56,569 nt of DNA, from assembly GCF_039522005.1 (NCBI RefSeq), contig NZ_BAAADA010000023.1:1-56569 (forward strand). The letters run 5' to 3'. This DNA is from Alkalibacterium indicireducens. GTDB lineage: Bacteria > Bacillota > Bacilli > Lactobacillales > Carnobacteriaceae_A. Under the pieces are notes generated by a model. It saw only the letters and a list, made by a program, of their open reading frames with translations. It was not told the DNA's origin and did no database searches. A program made the translations under genes and the position numbers. This document shows, one piece after another, positions 15,706 through 24,612 of the stretch; the first letter of the stretch is position 1, and the number at the start of each line of letters is the position of its first letter.

Positions 15706-16134
15706 ATGGATAAAAAAGAACTGAAAAAGAAACTGACACCGATCCAGTATGAAGTCACGCAGAATAATGCAACGGAACGGCCGGGAACTGGTGAATATGA
15801 TCAGTTTTTCGAAGACGGTATTTTCGTCGATGTTGTCAGTGGTGAACCGCTGTTTTCTTCAAATGATAAATATGATGCAGGCTGCGGCTGGCCATCATTT
15901 ACTAAACCGATAAAGAAACGTACAGTTAAAGAGAAAAGAGATTCGACTTTTGGTATGGAACGAACAGAAGTCAGAAGCAGTGAAGCTGACTCGCACCTTG
16001 GACATGTCTTTACAGATGGACCACAGAATAAAGGCGGGTTGAGATACTGCATCAATTCGGCTGCCATGCGCTTTGTGCCAGTGGACAAGCTTGAGGAAGA
16101 AGGATACGGCGAGTATCTGGCGGAATTCAATTAA
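15706..16134 (+). CDS. msrB: Peptide-methionine (R)-S-oxide reductase MsrB
   Basis: Reduces methionine-R-sulfoxide in proteins. Of 142 aa; the CGWPSF motif (C60, the likely resolving Cys) and catalytic Cys in RYCINSA (C115) are present. The two CxxC zinc motifs of many MsrB proteins are missing, as in the B. subtilis enzyme. GAAAGGAAGG precedes the ATG. It is placed between mutL and ruvA, 17 bases after mutL, and ends the mismatch-repair transcript. Confidence 0.95.
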   Translation: MDKKELKKKLTPIQYEVTQNNATERPGTGEYDQFFEDGIFVDVVSGEPLFSSNDKYDAGCGWPSFTKPIKKRTVKEKRDSTFGMERTEVRSSEADSHLGHVFTDGPQNKGGLRYCINSAAMRFVPVDKLEEEGYGEYLAEFN

Positions 16135-16150
16135 ACTAACTGATAGACTG

Positions 16151-16191
16151 AAACACCTGTTCCTAACTTGACTTAATGGACAGGTGTTTTT
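16151..16191 (+). terminator. Terminator after msrB
   Basis: AAACACCTGT pairs with ACAGGTGTTT around a 20-base loop, then TTTG. The ruvA -10 follows five bases later, so terminator and next promoter are interleaved. Confidence 0.8.
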
Positions 16192-16192
16192 G

Positions 16193-16201
16193 TGTTATAA
16201 T
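16193..16201 (+). promoter_or_regulatory. ruvA promoter, extended -10
   Basis: TG-T-TATAAT with a perfect -10 hexamer (16196-16201). A TTGACT in the terminator loop (16168-16173) is 22 bases away, too far for a standard -35. Confidence 0.65.
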
Positions 16202-16237
16202 AGTGAAGATTAACTAACGGTAAGTGAGGGTAATGAT

Positions 16238-16852
16238 ATGTTTGAATATATAAAAGGGACCGTCGCACACCTTTATCCTGGGTATATTGTGATCGACAAT
16301 CAGGGAATCGGATATAAGATTCTGATGGCGAATCCTTTCAGGTATACGGATCAGATGAGCCAGGAGATACTGATCTACGTCTATCAGGATGTTAAACAGG
16401 ACAGTATGCAGCTTTTTGGATTCAAGACGATGCAGGAGAAGAATCTGTTTCTGAAACTGATCAATGTGTCAGGAATTGGACCGAAATCTGCTCTGGCCAT
16501 TCTGGCTAATGATAATCACCAAGGTTTCGTTCAGGCAATTGAAGACAACAATGTCACATTTCTGACCAAGTTCCCTGGTGTGGGCAAAAAGACTGCTCAG
16601 CAGATCGTCCTCGATCTGAAAGGGAAACTGTCTGAATTTGAAGGAACAGATGGAAACGGCCTTGAAGGACAGCAGGTCTTTGATATGCCTGAGGGATCGA
16701 ACCAGTCCTTTGAAGAAGCCATCGAAGCGTTACTGGCACTGGGTTACACAAAGAAAGATGTAGCGAGAGCAAGAAAACAGTTTGATAATCGGAAGAAGCT
16801 GAGTACGGATGCTTACATACGTGAAGCTCTGTCTTATCTGATGAAAAAGTAG
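16238..16852 (+). CDS. ruvA: Holliday junction helicase subunit RuvA
   Basis: Binds four-way junctions and loads RuvB. Of 204 aa. It has the N-terminal OB fold (MFEYIKGTVAHLYPGYIVID region), the two helix-hairpin-helix motifs (INVSGIGPKSALAIL and FPGVGKKTAQQIVLDLKGK), and the flexible C-terminal domain (EAIEALLALGYTKKDV). It begins the ruvA-ruvB-queA-tgt run and stops with TAG, which shows that amber is an ordinary stop here. Confidence 0.97.
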   Translation: MFEYIKGTVAHLYPGYIVIDNQGIGYKILMANPFRYTDQMSQEILIYVYQDVKQDSMQLFGFKTMQEKNLFLKLINVSGIGPKSALAILANDNHQGFVQAIEDNNVTFLTKFPGVGKKTAQQIVLDLKGKLSEFEGTDGNGLEGQQVFDMPEGSNQSFEEAIEALLALGYTKKDVARARKQFDNRKKLSTDAYIREALSYLMKK

Positions 16853-16875
16853 GCCAGTGAATAAAGGAGAACGTT

Positions 16876-17889
16876 ATGGAAGACAATCAACATTTGACAT
16901 CTGAACAGGTGATGGACTCGAAGGAACAGTCTTTGGAGCATACGCTCAGACCCCAACGTCTGGCTCATTATCTTGGTCAGGAAAAAATAAAGAAGGAACT
17001 GTCGATTTACATCGAAGCAGCCAAAAACAGGGAAGAAGCACTGGATCATGTTCTTCTCTATGGCCCGCCAGGACTCGGAAAAACCACCATGGCTATCGTG
17101 ATTGCCAATGAAATGGGAGCAGAAATCAGGACAACCAGCGGACCGGCAATTGAAAAGCCAGGCGATCTGGTGGCTCTGCTGAATGATCTGGAGCCAGGAG
17201 GGATCTTATTTATCGATGAGATTCACCGGATGCCGAGGATTGCAGAGGAAATGCTGTATTCCGCAATGGAAGACTTCTACGTCGATATCATTATCGGTCA
17301 GGGAGAAACGGCTCATCCCGTCCATTTTCCCCTTCCCCCTTTCACATTGATCGGTGCAACGACTCGGGCCGGATCACTGTCGGCACCTCTGAGAGACCGG
17401 TTCGGTATTCTGGCACATATGGAATACTATACCAAGGAAGAGCTGGAAAAAATTGTGCTTAGATCGGCATCTGTACTGCAGACGGATATCGTGGAAGACG
17501 GGGCGCTGGAAATTGCCAGGAGGTCCAGAGGCACGCCCAGAATTGCCAATCGTCTGCTCAAGCGAGTAAGAGATTATGCACAAGTCAGAGGAGAAGGCAT
17601 CGTCGATAAGGAGAATGCTGCTTCAGCTTTAGATCTTCTGAGTGTAGATCATATGGGGCTGGACAGCGTCGATCACAAACTGCTCAAGACCATGATCACT
17701 CTTTATAACGGCGGACCAGTAGGGCTGAATACTTTATCGGCTAATATAGGAGAAGAAATGATGACGATAGAAGATATGGTTGAACCTTTTCTGCTTAAAG
17801 AAGGCTTTATTCAAAGGACGTCTCGTGGAAGAATGGCTACTCAGAAGGCGTATGACCATTTCGACCTGATGCATCTGATGAAGAAGTAA
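16876..17889 (+). CDS. ruvB: Holliday junction branch-migration ATPase RuvB
   Basis: AAA+ motor that pulls DNA through the RuvA-junction complex. Walker A GPPGLGKTT is at residues 63-71 and Walker B is FIDEIH. The GATTRAGSLSAPLRDRFG sensor/arginine-finger region and the C-terminal winged helix (GFIQRTSRGRMAT) are present. Of 337 aa. AAAGGAG is placed before ATG 16876. It lies 23 bases after ruvA and 20 before queA. Confidence 0.98.
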   Translation: MEDNQHLTSEQVMDSKEQSLEHTLRPQRLAHYLGQEKIKKELSIYIEAAKNREEALDHVLLYGPPGLGKTTMAIVIANEMGAEIRTTSGPAIEKPGDLVALLNDLEPGGILFIDEIHRMPRIAEEMLYSAMEDFYVDIIIGQGETAHPVHFPLPPFTLIGATTRAGSLSAPLRDRFGILAHMEYYTKEELEKIVLRSASVLQTDIVEDGALEIARRSRGTPRIANRLLKRVRDYAQVRGEGIVDKENAASALDLLSVDHMGLDSVDHKLLKTMITLYNGGPVGLNTLSANIGEEMMTIEDMVEPFLLKEGFIQRTSRGRMATQKAYDHFDLMHLMKK

Positions 17890-17909
17890 ATCATAAAAGG
17901 AGAATACGC

Positions 17910-18950
17910 ATGACATTAACTACAAATGATTTTGATTTTGAATTACCTGAAGAACTGATTGCGCAGACACCATTGAAAAACCGATCATCCTCTAAAATGA
18001 TGGTATTGACTAAGGAAACAGAAGCTATTGAAGACAGACAGTTTGAAAGTATAATAGATGAACTGAATCCGGGTGACGCGCTTGTAATGAATAATACACG
18101 GGTTCTTCCTGCCAGACTATACGGGGAAAAAGAAGACACAAAAGCTCACATGGAAGTGCTTCTTCTTAAGAACCTTGAAGGAGATAAGTGGGAAACCTTG
18201 ATGAAGCCGGCTAAAAAAGCTAAGCCGGGAACAGTCATTACGTTTGGAGATGGACGTCTGAAAGCGACTGTTATCGAATCTCTGGAACATGGGGGACGAA
18301 TCGTAGAATTTTCTTATGAAGGGATTTTCCTTGAGACTTTGGAGTCGCTGGGTGAAATGCCTCTACCGCCTTATATCAAAGAACGTCTTGATGACAGCGA
18401 ACGTTATCAGACCGTTTACGCAAAAGAAAATGGATCAGCTGCTGCACCGACAGCAGGGCTGCATTTCACGGAGGAAATCCTTGAGAAGATATAGGAAAAA
18501 GGAGTCAAGCTCGTTTTCCTGACGCTTCATGTGGGTTTAGGCACGTTCCGTCCAGTGAGTGTAGATAATATCGAAGAACATAAGATGCATGAAGAATTCT
18601 ATCAGCTGTCAGAAGAATCAGCAGACACATTGAACAGAACAAGAGAAGAAGGCGGGCGTATCATAGCCATCGGCACAACGTCAATCCGTACACTGGAAAC
18701 AATCGGCCAGGCATTTGATGGGAGATTCCAGGCAGCCAGCGGATGGACGGATATTTTTATCGCTCCCGGCTACCAGTTTAAAGCAGTCGACGGATTCCTG
18801 ACTAACTTCCATCTGCCGAAGTCGACGCTGATTATGCTGGTCAGTGCATTTCTCGGAAGAGACTTCGTATTAGAAGCGTATAATCATGCTGTCCAGGAGA
18901 GATACCGTTTCTTCAGTTTTGGAGATGCGATGTTTGTTAAAAAGAGATAA
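17910..18950 (+). pseudogene. queA: queA interrupted by an in-frame amber codon
   Basis: S-adenosylmethionine:tRNA ribosyltransferase-isomerase, which converts preQ1 in tRNA to epoxyqueuosine. Codons 1-194 end in ...AGLHFTEEILEKI, then TAG at 18492-18494 (codon 195), and the same frame continues as EKKGVKLVFLTLHVGLGTFRPV and further conserved sequence to a proper stop at 18950. Read through, the product would be 346 aa, the normal QueA length, with no indel. One substitution (for example CAG or AAG to TAG) explains it. An SD-like AAAAAGGAG follows the TAG, but no start codon sits at usable distance. It is a true nonsense mutation, a sequencing error, or (less likely) a suppressed codon. Confidence 0.93.
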
Positions 18951-18967
18951 AAGAGTAGGAGCTAGTT

Positions 18968-20113
18968 ATGAGTAATCATCCAGTCACATATACATTAGAA
19001 AAAAAAGATAAACACACAGGAGCCCGCCTGGGTAAAATCACGACACCTCACGGAACTTTTGAAACACCTATGTTCATGCCTGTAGGGACACTGGCAACCG
19101 TTAAGACTATTGCTCCTGAAGAGCTTGAAGAAATGGGAGCAGGCATCATCTTGAGCAATACGTATCACCTCTGGTTGAGACCAGGAGAAGATCTGATTGC
19201 TGAATCGGGAGGTCTGCACGCTTTCATGAACTGGGACAATGGGATACTGACCGATTCAGGTGGATTCCAGGTCTTTTCACTTTCAGATATGAGGAGAATT
19301 GAAGAAGAAGGCGTCCACTTCAAGAGTCATATGGACGGATCTAAACTCTTCCTGTCTCCTGAAAAAGCCATCAATATCCAGAACAAGCTGGGACCGGATA
19401 TTATGATGTCCTTCGACGAATGCCCCCCATTTGATGAAAGCTATGATTACGTCAAAAAATCGGTCGAGCGAACCTCAAGATGGGCAGAAAGAGGACTGGA
19501 AGCGCACCAGAATACTGATAGTCAAGGGTTGTTTGGAATTGTTCAGGGCGCTGGATTTGAAGATCTGCGTAAACAGTCAGCTAAAGATCTGACTAGTATG
19601 GACTTTGCCGGTTACTCAATAGGTGGGCTATCTGTCGGTGAACCTAAAGAAGATATGTATCGGGTGCTCGATTTCACTACACCGCTCTTACCTGAAGACA
19701 AACCCCGCTATCTTATGGGGGTGGGGACACCTGATGCATTGATTGAAGGAGTTATGCGTGGAGTTGATATGTTTGACTGTGTGCTTCCGACCCGTATTGC
19801 ACGTAACGGGACGACAATGACCAGCAAGGGACGTGTCGTAATCAAGAATGCCATTTATGCGAGAGATTTCAGACCTCTAGATGAAAAATGCGAATGCTAC
19901 ACGTGCCGGAACTATACCCGAGCATACTTGAGACATCTTCTTAAATCAGATGAAACTTTCGGTCTGAGACTGACGAGTTATCACAACCTCTATTTCCTGC
20001 TGGACCTGATGAAGAAAGTCAGACAGGCAATCAGGGAAGACAACCTGCTTGAGTTCAAGGAGCAGTTTTTCGAGGAGTACGGATACAATAAACCGAATGC
20101 TAAAAACTTTTAG
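18968..20113 (+). CDS. tgt: tRNA-guanine transglycosylase
   Basis: Exchanges G34 for preQ1 in tRNAs with GUN anticodons (Asp, Asn, His, Tyr). Of 381 aa. The substrate-pocket motif DSGGFQVFSL, the catalytic FDCVLPTRIARNG region and the zinc site C-x-C-x2-C (CECYTC) with a later His (TSYHN) are intact. It stands 17 bases after queA with AGGAG upstream. Since queA appears broken, tRNA would stop at the preQ1 stage. Confidence 0.98.
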   Translation: MSNHPVTYTLEKKDKHTGARLGKITTPHGTFETPMFMPVGTLATVKTIAPEELEEMGAGIILSNTYHLWLRPGEDLIAESGGLHAFMNWDNGILTDSGGFQVFSLSDMRRIEEEGVHFKSHMDGSKLFLSPEKAINIQNKLGPDIMMSFDECPPFDESYDYVKKSVERTSRWAERGLEAHQNTDSQGLFGIVQGAGFEDLRKQSAKDLTSMDFAGYSIGGLSVGEPKEDMYRVLDFTTPLLPEDKPRYLMGVGTPDALIEGVMRGVDMFDCVLPTRIARNGTTMTSKGRVVIKNAIYARDFRPLDEKCECYTCRNYTRAYLRHLLKSDETFGLRLTSYHNLYFLLDLMKKVRQAIREDNLLEFKEQFFEEYGYNKPNAKNF

Positions 20114-20242
20114 AAGTTTTTAATGAGACTAGTATTTTTCTCTGAAATTTGCTAAGGTATGTAGTGAAACATTAATATCGTTCTCTTTGAAAACGAGATA
20201 ATCAGGAAAATAAAACAGGAAATTAGACGGAGGAATGACTAC

Positions 20243-20575
20243 ATGGAATTACTTTTTGGAATGCTGCCCTTTTTAGTACTGATGGGTATCATGTACCTGC
20301 TGATGATCAGACCACAGCAGAAACGCGCAAAAGAAACGCAGAACATGCTCGGCTCATTAGGAAAAGGTGATTCGATCGTCACGATCGGCGGCCTGCACGG
20401 CATTGTAGATGAAGTAAATGAAACAAACAACACCGTAATAATCGACTGTGAAGGGATATATCTAACCTTCGAACGTCGCGCAGTTGCACGTATCGTTACA
20501 AAAGCATCCGCAGCTGGGACCCAGTCTGAAGAGCTGGGAACAAACACACCCGAAAAAACAGCAGACAGCGAATAG
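20243..20575 (+). CDS. yajC: YajC, Sec translocase accessory subunit
   Basis: Small membrane protein of the SecDF-YajC complex that aids protein export. Of 110 aa: one N-terminal membrane helix (about 1-20), then IRPQQKRAKE and a conserved cytoplasmic beta domain (GDSIVTIGGLHGIV), then an Ala/Glu tail. CGGAGGA precedes the ATG. It follows tgt in the usual order, but secDF is not next to it here. Confidence 0.95.
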   Translation: MELLFGMLPFLVLMGIMYLLMIRPQQKRAKETQNMLGSLGKGDSIVTIGGLHGIVDEVNETNNTVIIDCEGIYLTFERRAVARIVTKASAAGTQSEELGTNTPEKTADSE

Positions 20576-20625
20576 GACTGAAGAAGTAATTATACCCCTT
20601 TCGAATGAGTAAAGGAGGTAATCTC

Positions 20626-20901
20626 TTGAACTTTATTATAGATGATGATTATGAGGTTTGGCTGAAAAAAAAGTTGATCGAATTCCGTCAGAACGGCTAT
20701 GATGAGATTAGTTTGGAAGACTTGTGGGAGTACTGCACCGCATATAAGTGGAAGCATTACAGACCATCAAGGTATTATCAGATAGTAGATGATATCTTGA
20801 CAATCACATTGAATGACTATTTCAATTACGCTTCGCTGAAAGCTCAAGTGTATAACGTCTCTTCACTGGATGACATGGAGCTTGATGATCTATTAGGATA
20901 A
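20626..20901 (+). CDS. ComN-like post-transcriptional regulator
   Basis: Protein of 91 aa similar to B. subtilis ComN (YrzD, PF13797-type), which affects comE mRNA. Recognisable are the WLKKKLIEFRQNGYDEIS and LWEYCTAYKWKHYRPSRYYQI segments and the acidic end LDDMELDDLLG. The start is placed at TTG 20626 because AAAGGAGG (20611-20618) lies seven bases upstream; the earlier ATG at 20605 would put that ribosome site inside the coding sequence. It is followed by a terminator, so tgt-yajC-comN ends here. Confidence 0.8.
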   Translation: MNFIIDDDYEVWLKKKLIEFRQNGYDEISLEDLWEYCTAYKWKHYRPSRYYQIVDDILTITLNDYFNYASLKAQVYNVSSLDDMELDDLLG

Positions 20902-20907
20902 ATTTGG

Positions 20908-20954
20908 ATAAAACAAGTAGGATGGTCGGTTCATTCTGCTTGTTTTATTTTTTT
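20908..20954 (+). terminator. Terminator after the comN-like gene
   Basis: AAAACAAGTAG pairs with CTGCTTGTTTT (one wobble) around a 15-base loop, then a T run. Confidence 0.88.
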
Positions 20955-21051
20955 ACACCATAGAATGTCATAATAGAGTTGATTTTAAAGTCGTCTGACC
21001 CTTTTATTTCTAGTATAATAACGTAAAAGATGGAGGTGTTTTGAAGGCGCT

Positions 21052-22206
21052 ATGAGATACGGACTACTGCTTTTTGACGAACCCAAACGGGATACGTCCA
21101 GAAAAATAATTCATATCGATATGGATGCCTTCTATGCTTCAGTTGAGGTGAGAGAAAATCCTTCTCTAGCGGGTAAGCCAGTTATCATAGCCCGGCACCC
21201 CAAGGAAACGGGTGGGCGCGGTGTGGTTGCTACAGCAAGTTATGAAGCCCGGACTTACGGCATCCATTCAGCTATGAGCGCTCAGAAGGCATACGAGTTA
21301 TGCCCAGAAGGTGTATTCGTAAGTCCAAATTTTGAGCTTTACCGGGAAACCTCAAAGCAGATGCATGACATTTTCAGACGGTATACGGATAAAATCCAAC
21401 CTCTCTCTCTCGATGAGGCCTATCTGGATGTCAGTATAAACCATGTCGGACAGAAAAGTGCGACTATCATTGCACAGGCCATCAGGAGAGACATTGAAAA
21501 GGAACTGAGACTGACCTGTTCGGCAGGAGTGTCCTATAATAAATTTCTGGCTAAAATTGCGTCGGATTTCGATAAACCAAATGGCATTACAGTTATTCCA
21601 CCTGATAAAGCACACGACTTTTTAATGGTGCTGCCAATTGAAAAATTTCACGGTGTGGGTGCCAAATCCGTTGAGAAAATGCATAGTCTGGACATATACA
21701 CGGGAAAGGATCTATATAAAAATGAAGAGCTGGAGCTGGTCAGTCATTTTGGGAAAATGGGTCATTCACTTTATCGCAAGGTAAGAGGGATCGACGACAG
21801 TGAAGTGAAAAACGACAGGGAACCGAAATCGATTGGAAAAGAATCAACGTTCTCTGAAGATCTGAAGACTGAAAATGATGTGATCAAGGCCTTAAGAATC
21901 CTCTCACAGAAAGTCATGCATAACCTAAAAAGAAAACAGAAACACGGAAAAATCGTTGTGCTTAAAATAAGGTATGAAAATTTCGATACGATAACGCGTC
22001 GACGCTCCTTTCCAGATTATATCAAAGGAGAAGAAGAACTTTTCCAGATTGCTTTATCGATCTGGGAAGAAGAATCTGCAACCTTAGGAGTGAGGCTTCT
22101 GGGTATCACGGTTACCGGACTGGAGTCGGTTATCTTTGAAACGATCCCACTGCCGTTATGGGAAAAGAAAGTTAGCGAAAGGAAACCTGAAAGAGATGAA
22201 GACTAA
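21052..22206 (+). CDS. dinB: DNA polymerase IV (Y-family)
   Basis: Low-fidelity translesion polymerase of 384 aa. The catalytic motifs DMDAFYASVE and SLDEAYLD hold the carboxylates. The helix-hairpin-helix segment (FHGVGAKSVEKMHSL) and little-finger domain follow. No SOS box was found upstream; a perfect TATAAT lies at 21014-21019 without an evident -35. The 3' end overlaps the next gene by 11 bases, so the two are co-translated. Confidence 0.96.
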   Translation: MRYGLLLFDEPKRDTSRKIIHIDMDAFYASVEVRENPSLAGKPVIIARHPKETGGRGVVATASYEARTYGIHSAMSAQKAYELCPEGVFVSPNFELYRETSKQMHDIFRRYTDKIQPLSLDEAYLDVSINHVGQKSATIIAQAIRRDIEKELRLTCSAGVSYNKFLAKIASDFDKPNGITVIPPDKAHDFLMVLPIEKFHGVGAKSVEKMHSLDIYTGKDLYKNEELELVSHFGKMGHSLYRKVRGIDDSEVKNDREPKSIGKESTFSEDLKTENDVIKALRILSQKVMHNLKRKQKHGKIVVLKIRYENFDTITRRRSFPDYIKGEEELFQIALSIWEEESATLGVRLLGITVTGLESVIFETIPLPLWEKKVSERKPERDED

Positions 22207-23500
22207 ACATGAACAGATTATCGACTTTATCGAGTCTCTGCCGGTAGGGGAGAAGCTCTCGGTAAGACTGATTGCCAAAGAACTTCAAGTCAGTGAGGGG
22301 ACAGCTTACAGAGCTATAAAAGAAGCAGAGAACAACGGCCTGGTGTCTACGATTAAAAGAGTGGGGACGATCCGGATCGAGCCTAAAAATGGTGAGCATA
22401 TCGAGAACCTGACCTACGATGAAATAGTGAAGGTGATTGATGGAGAGGTTCATGGGGGCGAAAAAGGGCTGAAAAAGACCCTGACGAAGTTCATCATCGG
22501 AGCGATGACCGAAGAAGCCATGTTGCGCTATGTTACTGAAGAATCACTGATGATTATCGGTAACAGAGAAGAAGCTCAGCAGCTCACTTTACAGAACGGT
22601 GCAGCGGTCCTTATAACTGGGGGCTTCAAGCCCAGTCAGACAGTGGTCGATCTTGCCAATCATAAGGAATTGCCTCTGATAAGCACATCTTATGATACTT
22701 TCACAGTGGGCACGATGATCAACAGAGCGATGACTGACCAGCTGATAAAAAAAGAAATCCTGCGCGTTCAGAATATCTTTACCCCGCTTGAACGGACGCA
22801 GTTTCTTAATAGAGAAGATACGGTATATACTTATAGAATGCTCAATCAGAAGAGCGGACATTCCAGATTTCCAGTTGTTCTGTCAGATGGTCGACTGGCG
22901 GGGATCGTGACGGCTAAGGATGTGGTAGGCCAGGAGGATACAGAACTGATTGAAAAAGTTATGACTAAGAATCCCGCTTCAGCAAGAAAGTACATGAGCG
23001 TAGCCTCAATTGCGCATACAATGATATGGGATGGCCTGGAAGTGATGCCTGTAGTCAGTGATGAACTTAAACTTGCTGGTGTCATTTCCCGTCAGGATAT
23101 TATGAAAGCTATGCAGACTGTCCAGAAGCAGCCTCAGTCTGGGGATACCATATCTGATCAGATCAATCAGCTGATTACAGAAAAAGAAGACAACTTGTAT
23201 TCCTTTTCTGTTACCCCGCAGACTACTGACAGCATGGGTACGATCTCATTTGGTGTGCTCAGCGAAGTGGTCACAGAGACAATTTATAATTATCTATCAA
23301 AATACAAGAAAAAGAATCTGGTTGTTGAACAGATGAATCTGCATTACTTCAACATGATCCAGTTAGGTAATGAACTGACGATCAAACCTTCTGTGATCGA
23401 TGAAAATCGTCGCTCGGCTAGACTGGATGTTGAAATCTATTCGGAACATACATTAGCTGCAAAAGCGATTGTGGTGTGTCAGCTGATTCAGAAAAGATAA
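22196..23500 (+). CDS. YtoI-like regulator: HTH, DRTGG, two CBS domains, hotdog fold
   Basis: Likely ligand-sensing regulator of 434 aa. An N-terminal winged helix-turn-helix (about 1-75, VSEGTAYRAIKEAENNGLV) is followed by a DRTGG domain (about 85-190), a CBS pair (about 195-310) and a C-terminal hotdog/thioesterase-like domain. It matches B. subtilis YtoI in size and domain order. The ligand is unknown. The start is placed at ATG 22196 (MKTKHEQI), inside the end of dinB; an earlier in-frame ATG would lie deep inside dinB. nrnA follows, as in Bacillus. Confidence 0.88.
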   Translation: MKTKHEQIIDFIESLPVGEKLSVRLIAKELQVSEGTAYRAIKEAENNGLVSTIKRVGTIRIEPKNGEHIENLTYDEIVKVIDGEVHGGEKGLKKTLTKFIIGAMTEEAMLRYVTEESLMIIGNREEAQQLTLQNGAAVLITGGFKPSQTVVDLANHKELPLISTSYDTFTVGTMINRAMTDQLIKKEILRVQNIFTPLERTQFLNREDTVYTYRMLNQKSGHSRFPVVLSDGRLAGIVTAKDVVGQEDTELIEKVMTKNPASARKYMSVASIAHTMIWDGLEVMPVVSDELKLAGVISRQDIMKAMQTVQKQPQSGDTISDQINQLITEKEDNLYSFSVTPQTTDSMGTISFGVLSEVVTETIYNYLSKYKKKNLVVEQMNLHYFNMIQLGNELTIKPSVIDENRRSARLDVEIYSEHTLAAKAIVVCQLIQKR

Positions 23501-23527
23501 CAAAAAAGCTAGAACTGAAAAGGAGAA

Positions 23528-24511
23528 ATGCGTGTGTTGTTAGAAACAGTGAATAAAAAGGACAATATGATTAAGAAAGACCTTTGGGAGTATATTAAAC
23601 AATGGGATACCATTATCATTCATAGGCATGTCAGACCTGATCCGGACGCTATCGGTTCCCAGTGTGGACTGAAAGAACTTATTCGAGCAACCTTTCCTGA
23701 CAAGGATGTGTATGCAGTCGGTACGACGGTTGATGATCTCGAATATCTGGATAAAATGGATGAAGTGACAGAAGAAAAATATGAACAGGCGTTAGTCATT
23801 GTTACTGACACTGCAAATATCAAGCGCATAGACGGAGAGCATTATAAAATGGCGAAGCAGTGGATCAAAATCGATCACCATCCTCTTGATGATTCTTACG
23901 GGGAAATAGAATGGGTCAACACGGACGCGAGCAGCTGCTGTGAAATGATTGCCGATATGTGGCTGAGCTACCCGGATGAGATTAAGATGACCGCTAAAGC
24001 AGCCCGTCTTTTATATGCCGGAATTGTCGGGGATACGAACCGCTTTCTCTATGATGCGACATCACCCTTCACCATGCAGATTTCTGCTGAGTTGATGCGT
24101 TTTCCGTTTTCGCATACAGAAGTAAACGATAAAATGAATGTAATAAAGCCTCAAGCCGGCAAATTAATGGGCTATGCTCTCGATCAGTTTACAGTGTCAG
24201 AAGACGGGGTCGGACATATCATTCTTACAAAGACATTATTAAAGTCGCTTGGAATGGATGACAGCGAGACGCATCAAGTGGTTCCTATGCTGGGTAAAAT
24301 CGAAGGCGTGAAAGTATGGGCAGTATTTGTCGAACAGTCAGACAGCGAATTCCGATGCAGACTGCGTTCGAAAGGACCTGTAATTAATGAGATTGCCCAG
24401 AAACATGGAGGCGGTGGACATCCTCTGGCCAGCGGCACGCATGCAAAAGACAAGGAAGAAATTGGACAGATTCTTAAAGAACTGACTGAACAGGTGAAAG
24501 CCTATAAATAA
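23528..24511 (+). CDS. nrnA: NrnA bifunctional oligoribonuclease / PAP phosphatase
   Basis: DHH-DHHA1 phosphoesterase that degrades nano-RNAs and dephosphorylates 3'-phosphoadenosine 5'-phosphate. Motifs: IIIHRHVRPDPDAIGSQ, VTDTANIKR, KIDHHP, GDTNRFLYDAT, and the C-terminal GGGGHPLASG RNA-binding loop. Of 327 aa from ATG 23528. That ATG is only a few bases after AGGAG, so GTG 23534 (8 bases away) or ATG 23567 are alternatives. Confidence 0.95.
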   Translation: MRVLLETVNKKDNMIKKDLWEYIKQWDTIIIHRHVRPDPDAIGSQCGLKELIRATFPDKDVYAVGTTVDDLEYLDKMDEVTEEKYEQALVIVTDTANIKRIDGEHYKMAKQWIKIDHHPLDDSYGEIEWVNTDASSCCEMIADMWLSYPDEIKMTAKAARLLYAGIVGDTNRFLYDATSPFTMQISAELMRFPFSHTEVNDKMNVIKPQAGKLMGYALDQFTVSEDGVGHIILTKTLLKSLGMDDSETHQVVPMLGKIEGVKVWAVFVEQSDSEFRCRLRSKGPVINEIAQKHGGGGHPLASGTHAKDKEEIGQILKELTEQVKAYK

Positions 24512-24549
24512 ATGTCCGTCTGAGGACTGATAACTGATACACTTTCATA

Positions 24550-24558
24550 TGTTATAAT
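24550..24558 (+). promoter_or_regulatory. PBP gene promoter, extended -10
   Basis: TG-T-TATAAT with a consensus hexamer (24553-24558). There is no -35 match at 17 bases. The transcript would start about 45 bases before the PBP start codon. Confidence 0.65.
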
Positions 24559-24598
24559 TAGACGATGATGTGTAACTGTTTAAAGGGATAGGAGTAAG

Positions 24599-24610
24599 AT
24601 GAGGGAATAA
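24599..24610 (+). other. Three-codon mini-ORF before the PBP gene
   Basis: ATG AGG GAA TAA follows GGATAGGAG, and its stop is two bases before the PBP ATG. The AGGGA inside it is itself a plausible ribosome site for the PBP. It may be chance. Confidence 0.25.
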
Positions 24611-24612
24611 TC

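Noticed and set aside
18531..18950. Independent gene for the C-terminal half of QueA
   Set aside because: The first possible start (GTG 18531) has no ribosome site at usable distance, and the sequence is the in-frame continuation of queA.
17910..18950. Programmed stop-codon readthrough or amber reassignment (for example pyrrolysine)
   Set aside because: TAG ends several normal genes here and no downstream readthrough structure was recognised; a point mutation or sequence error is simpler.
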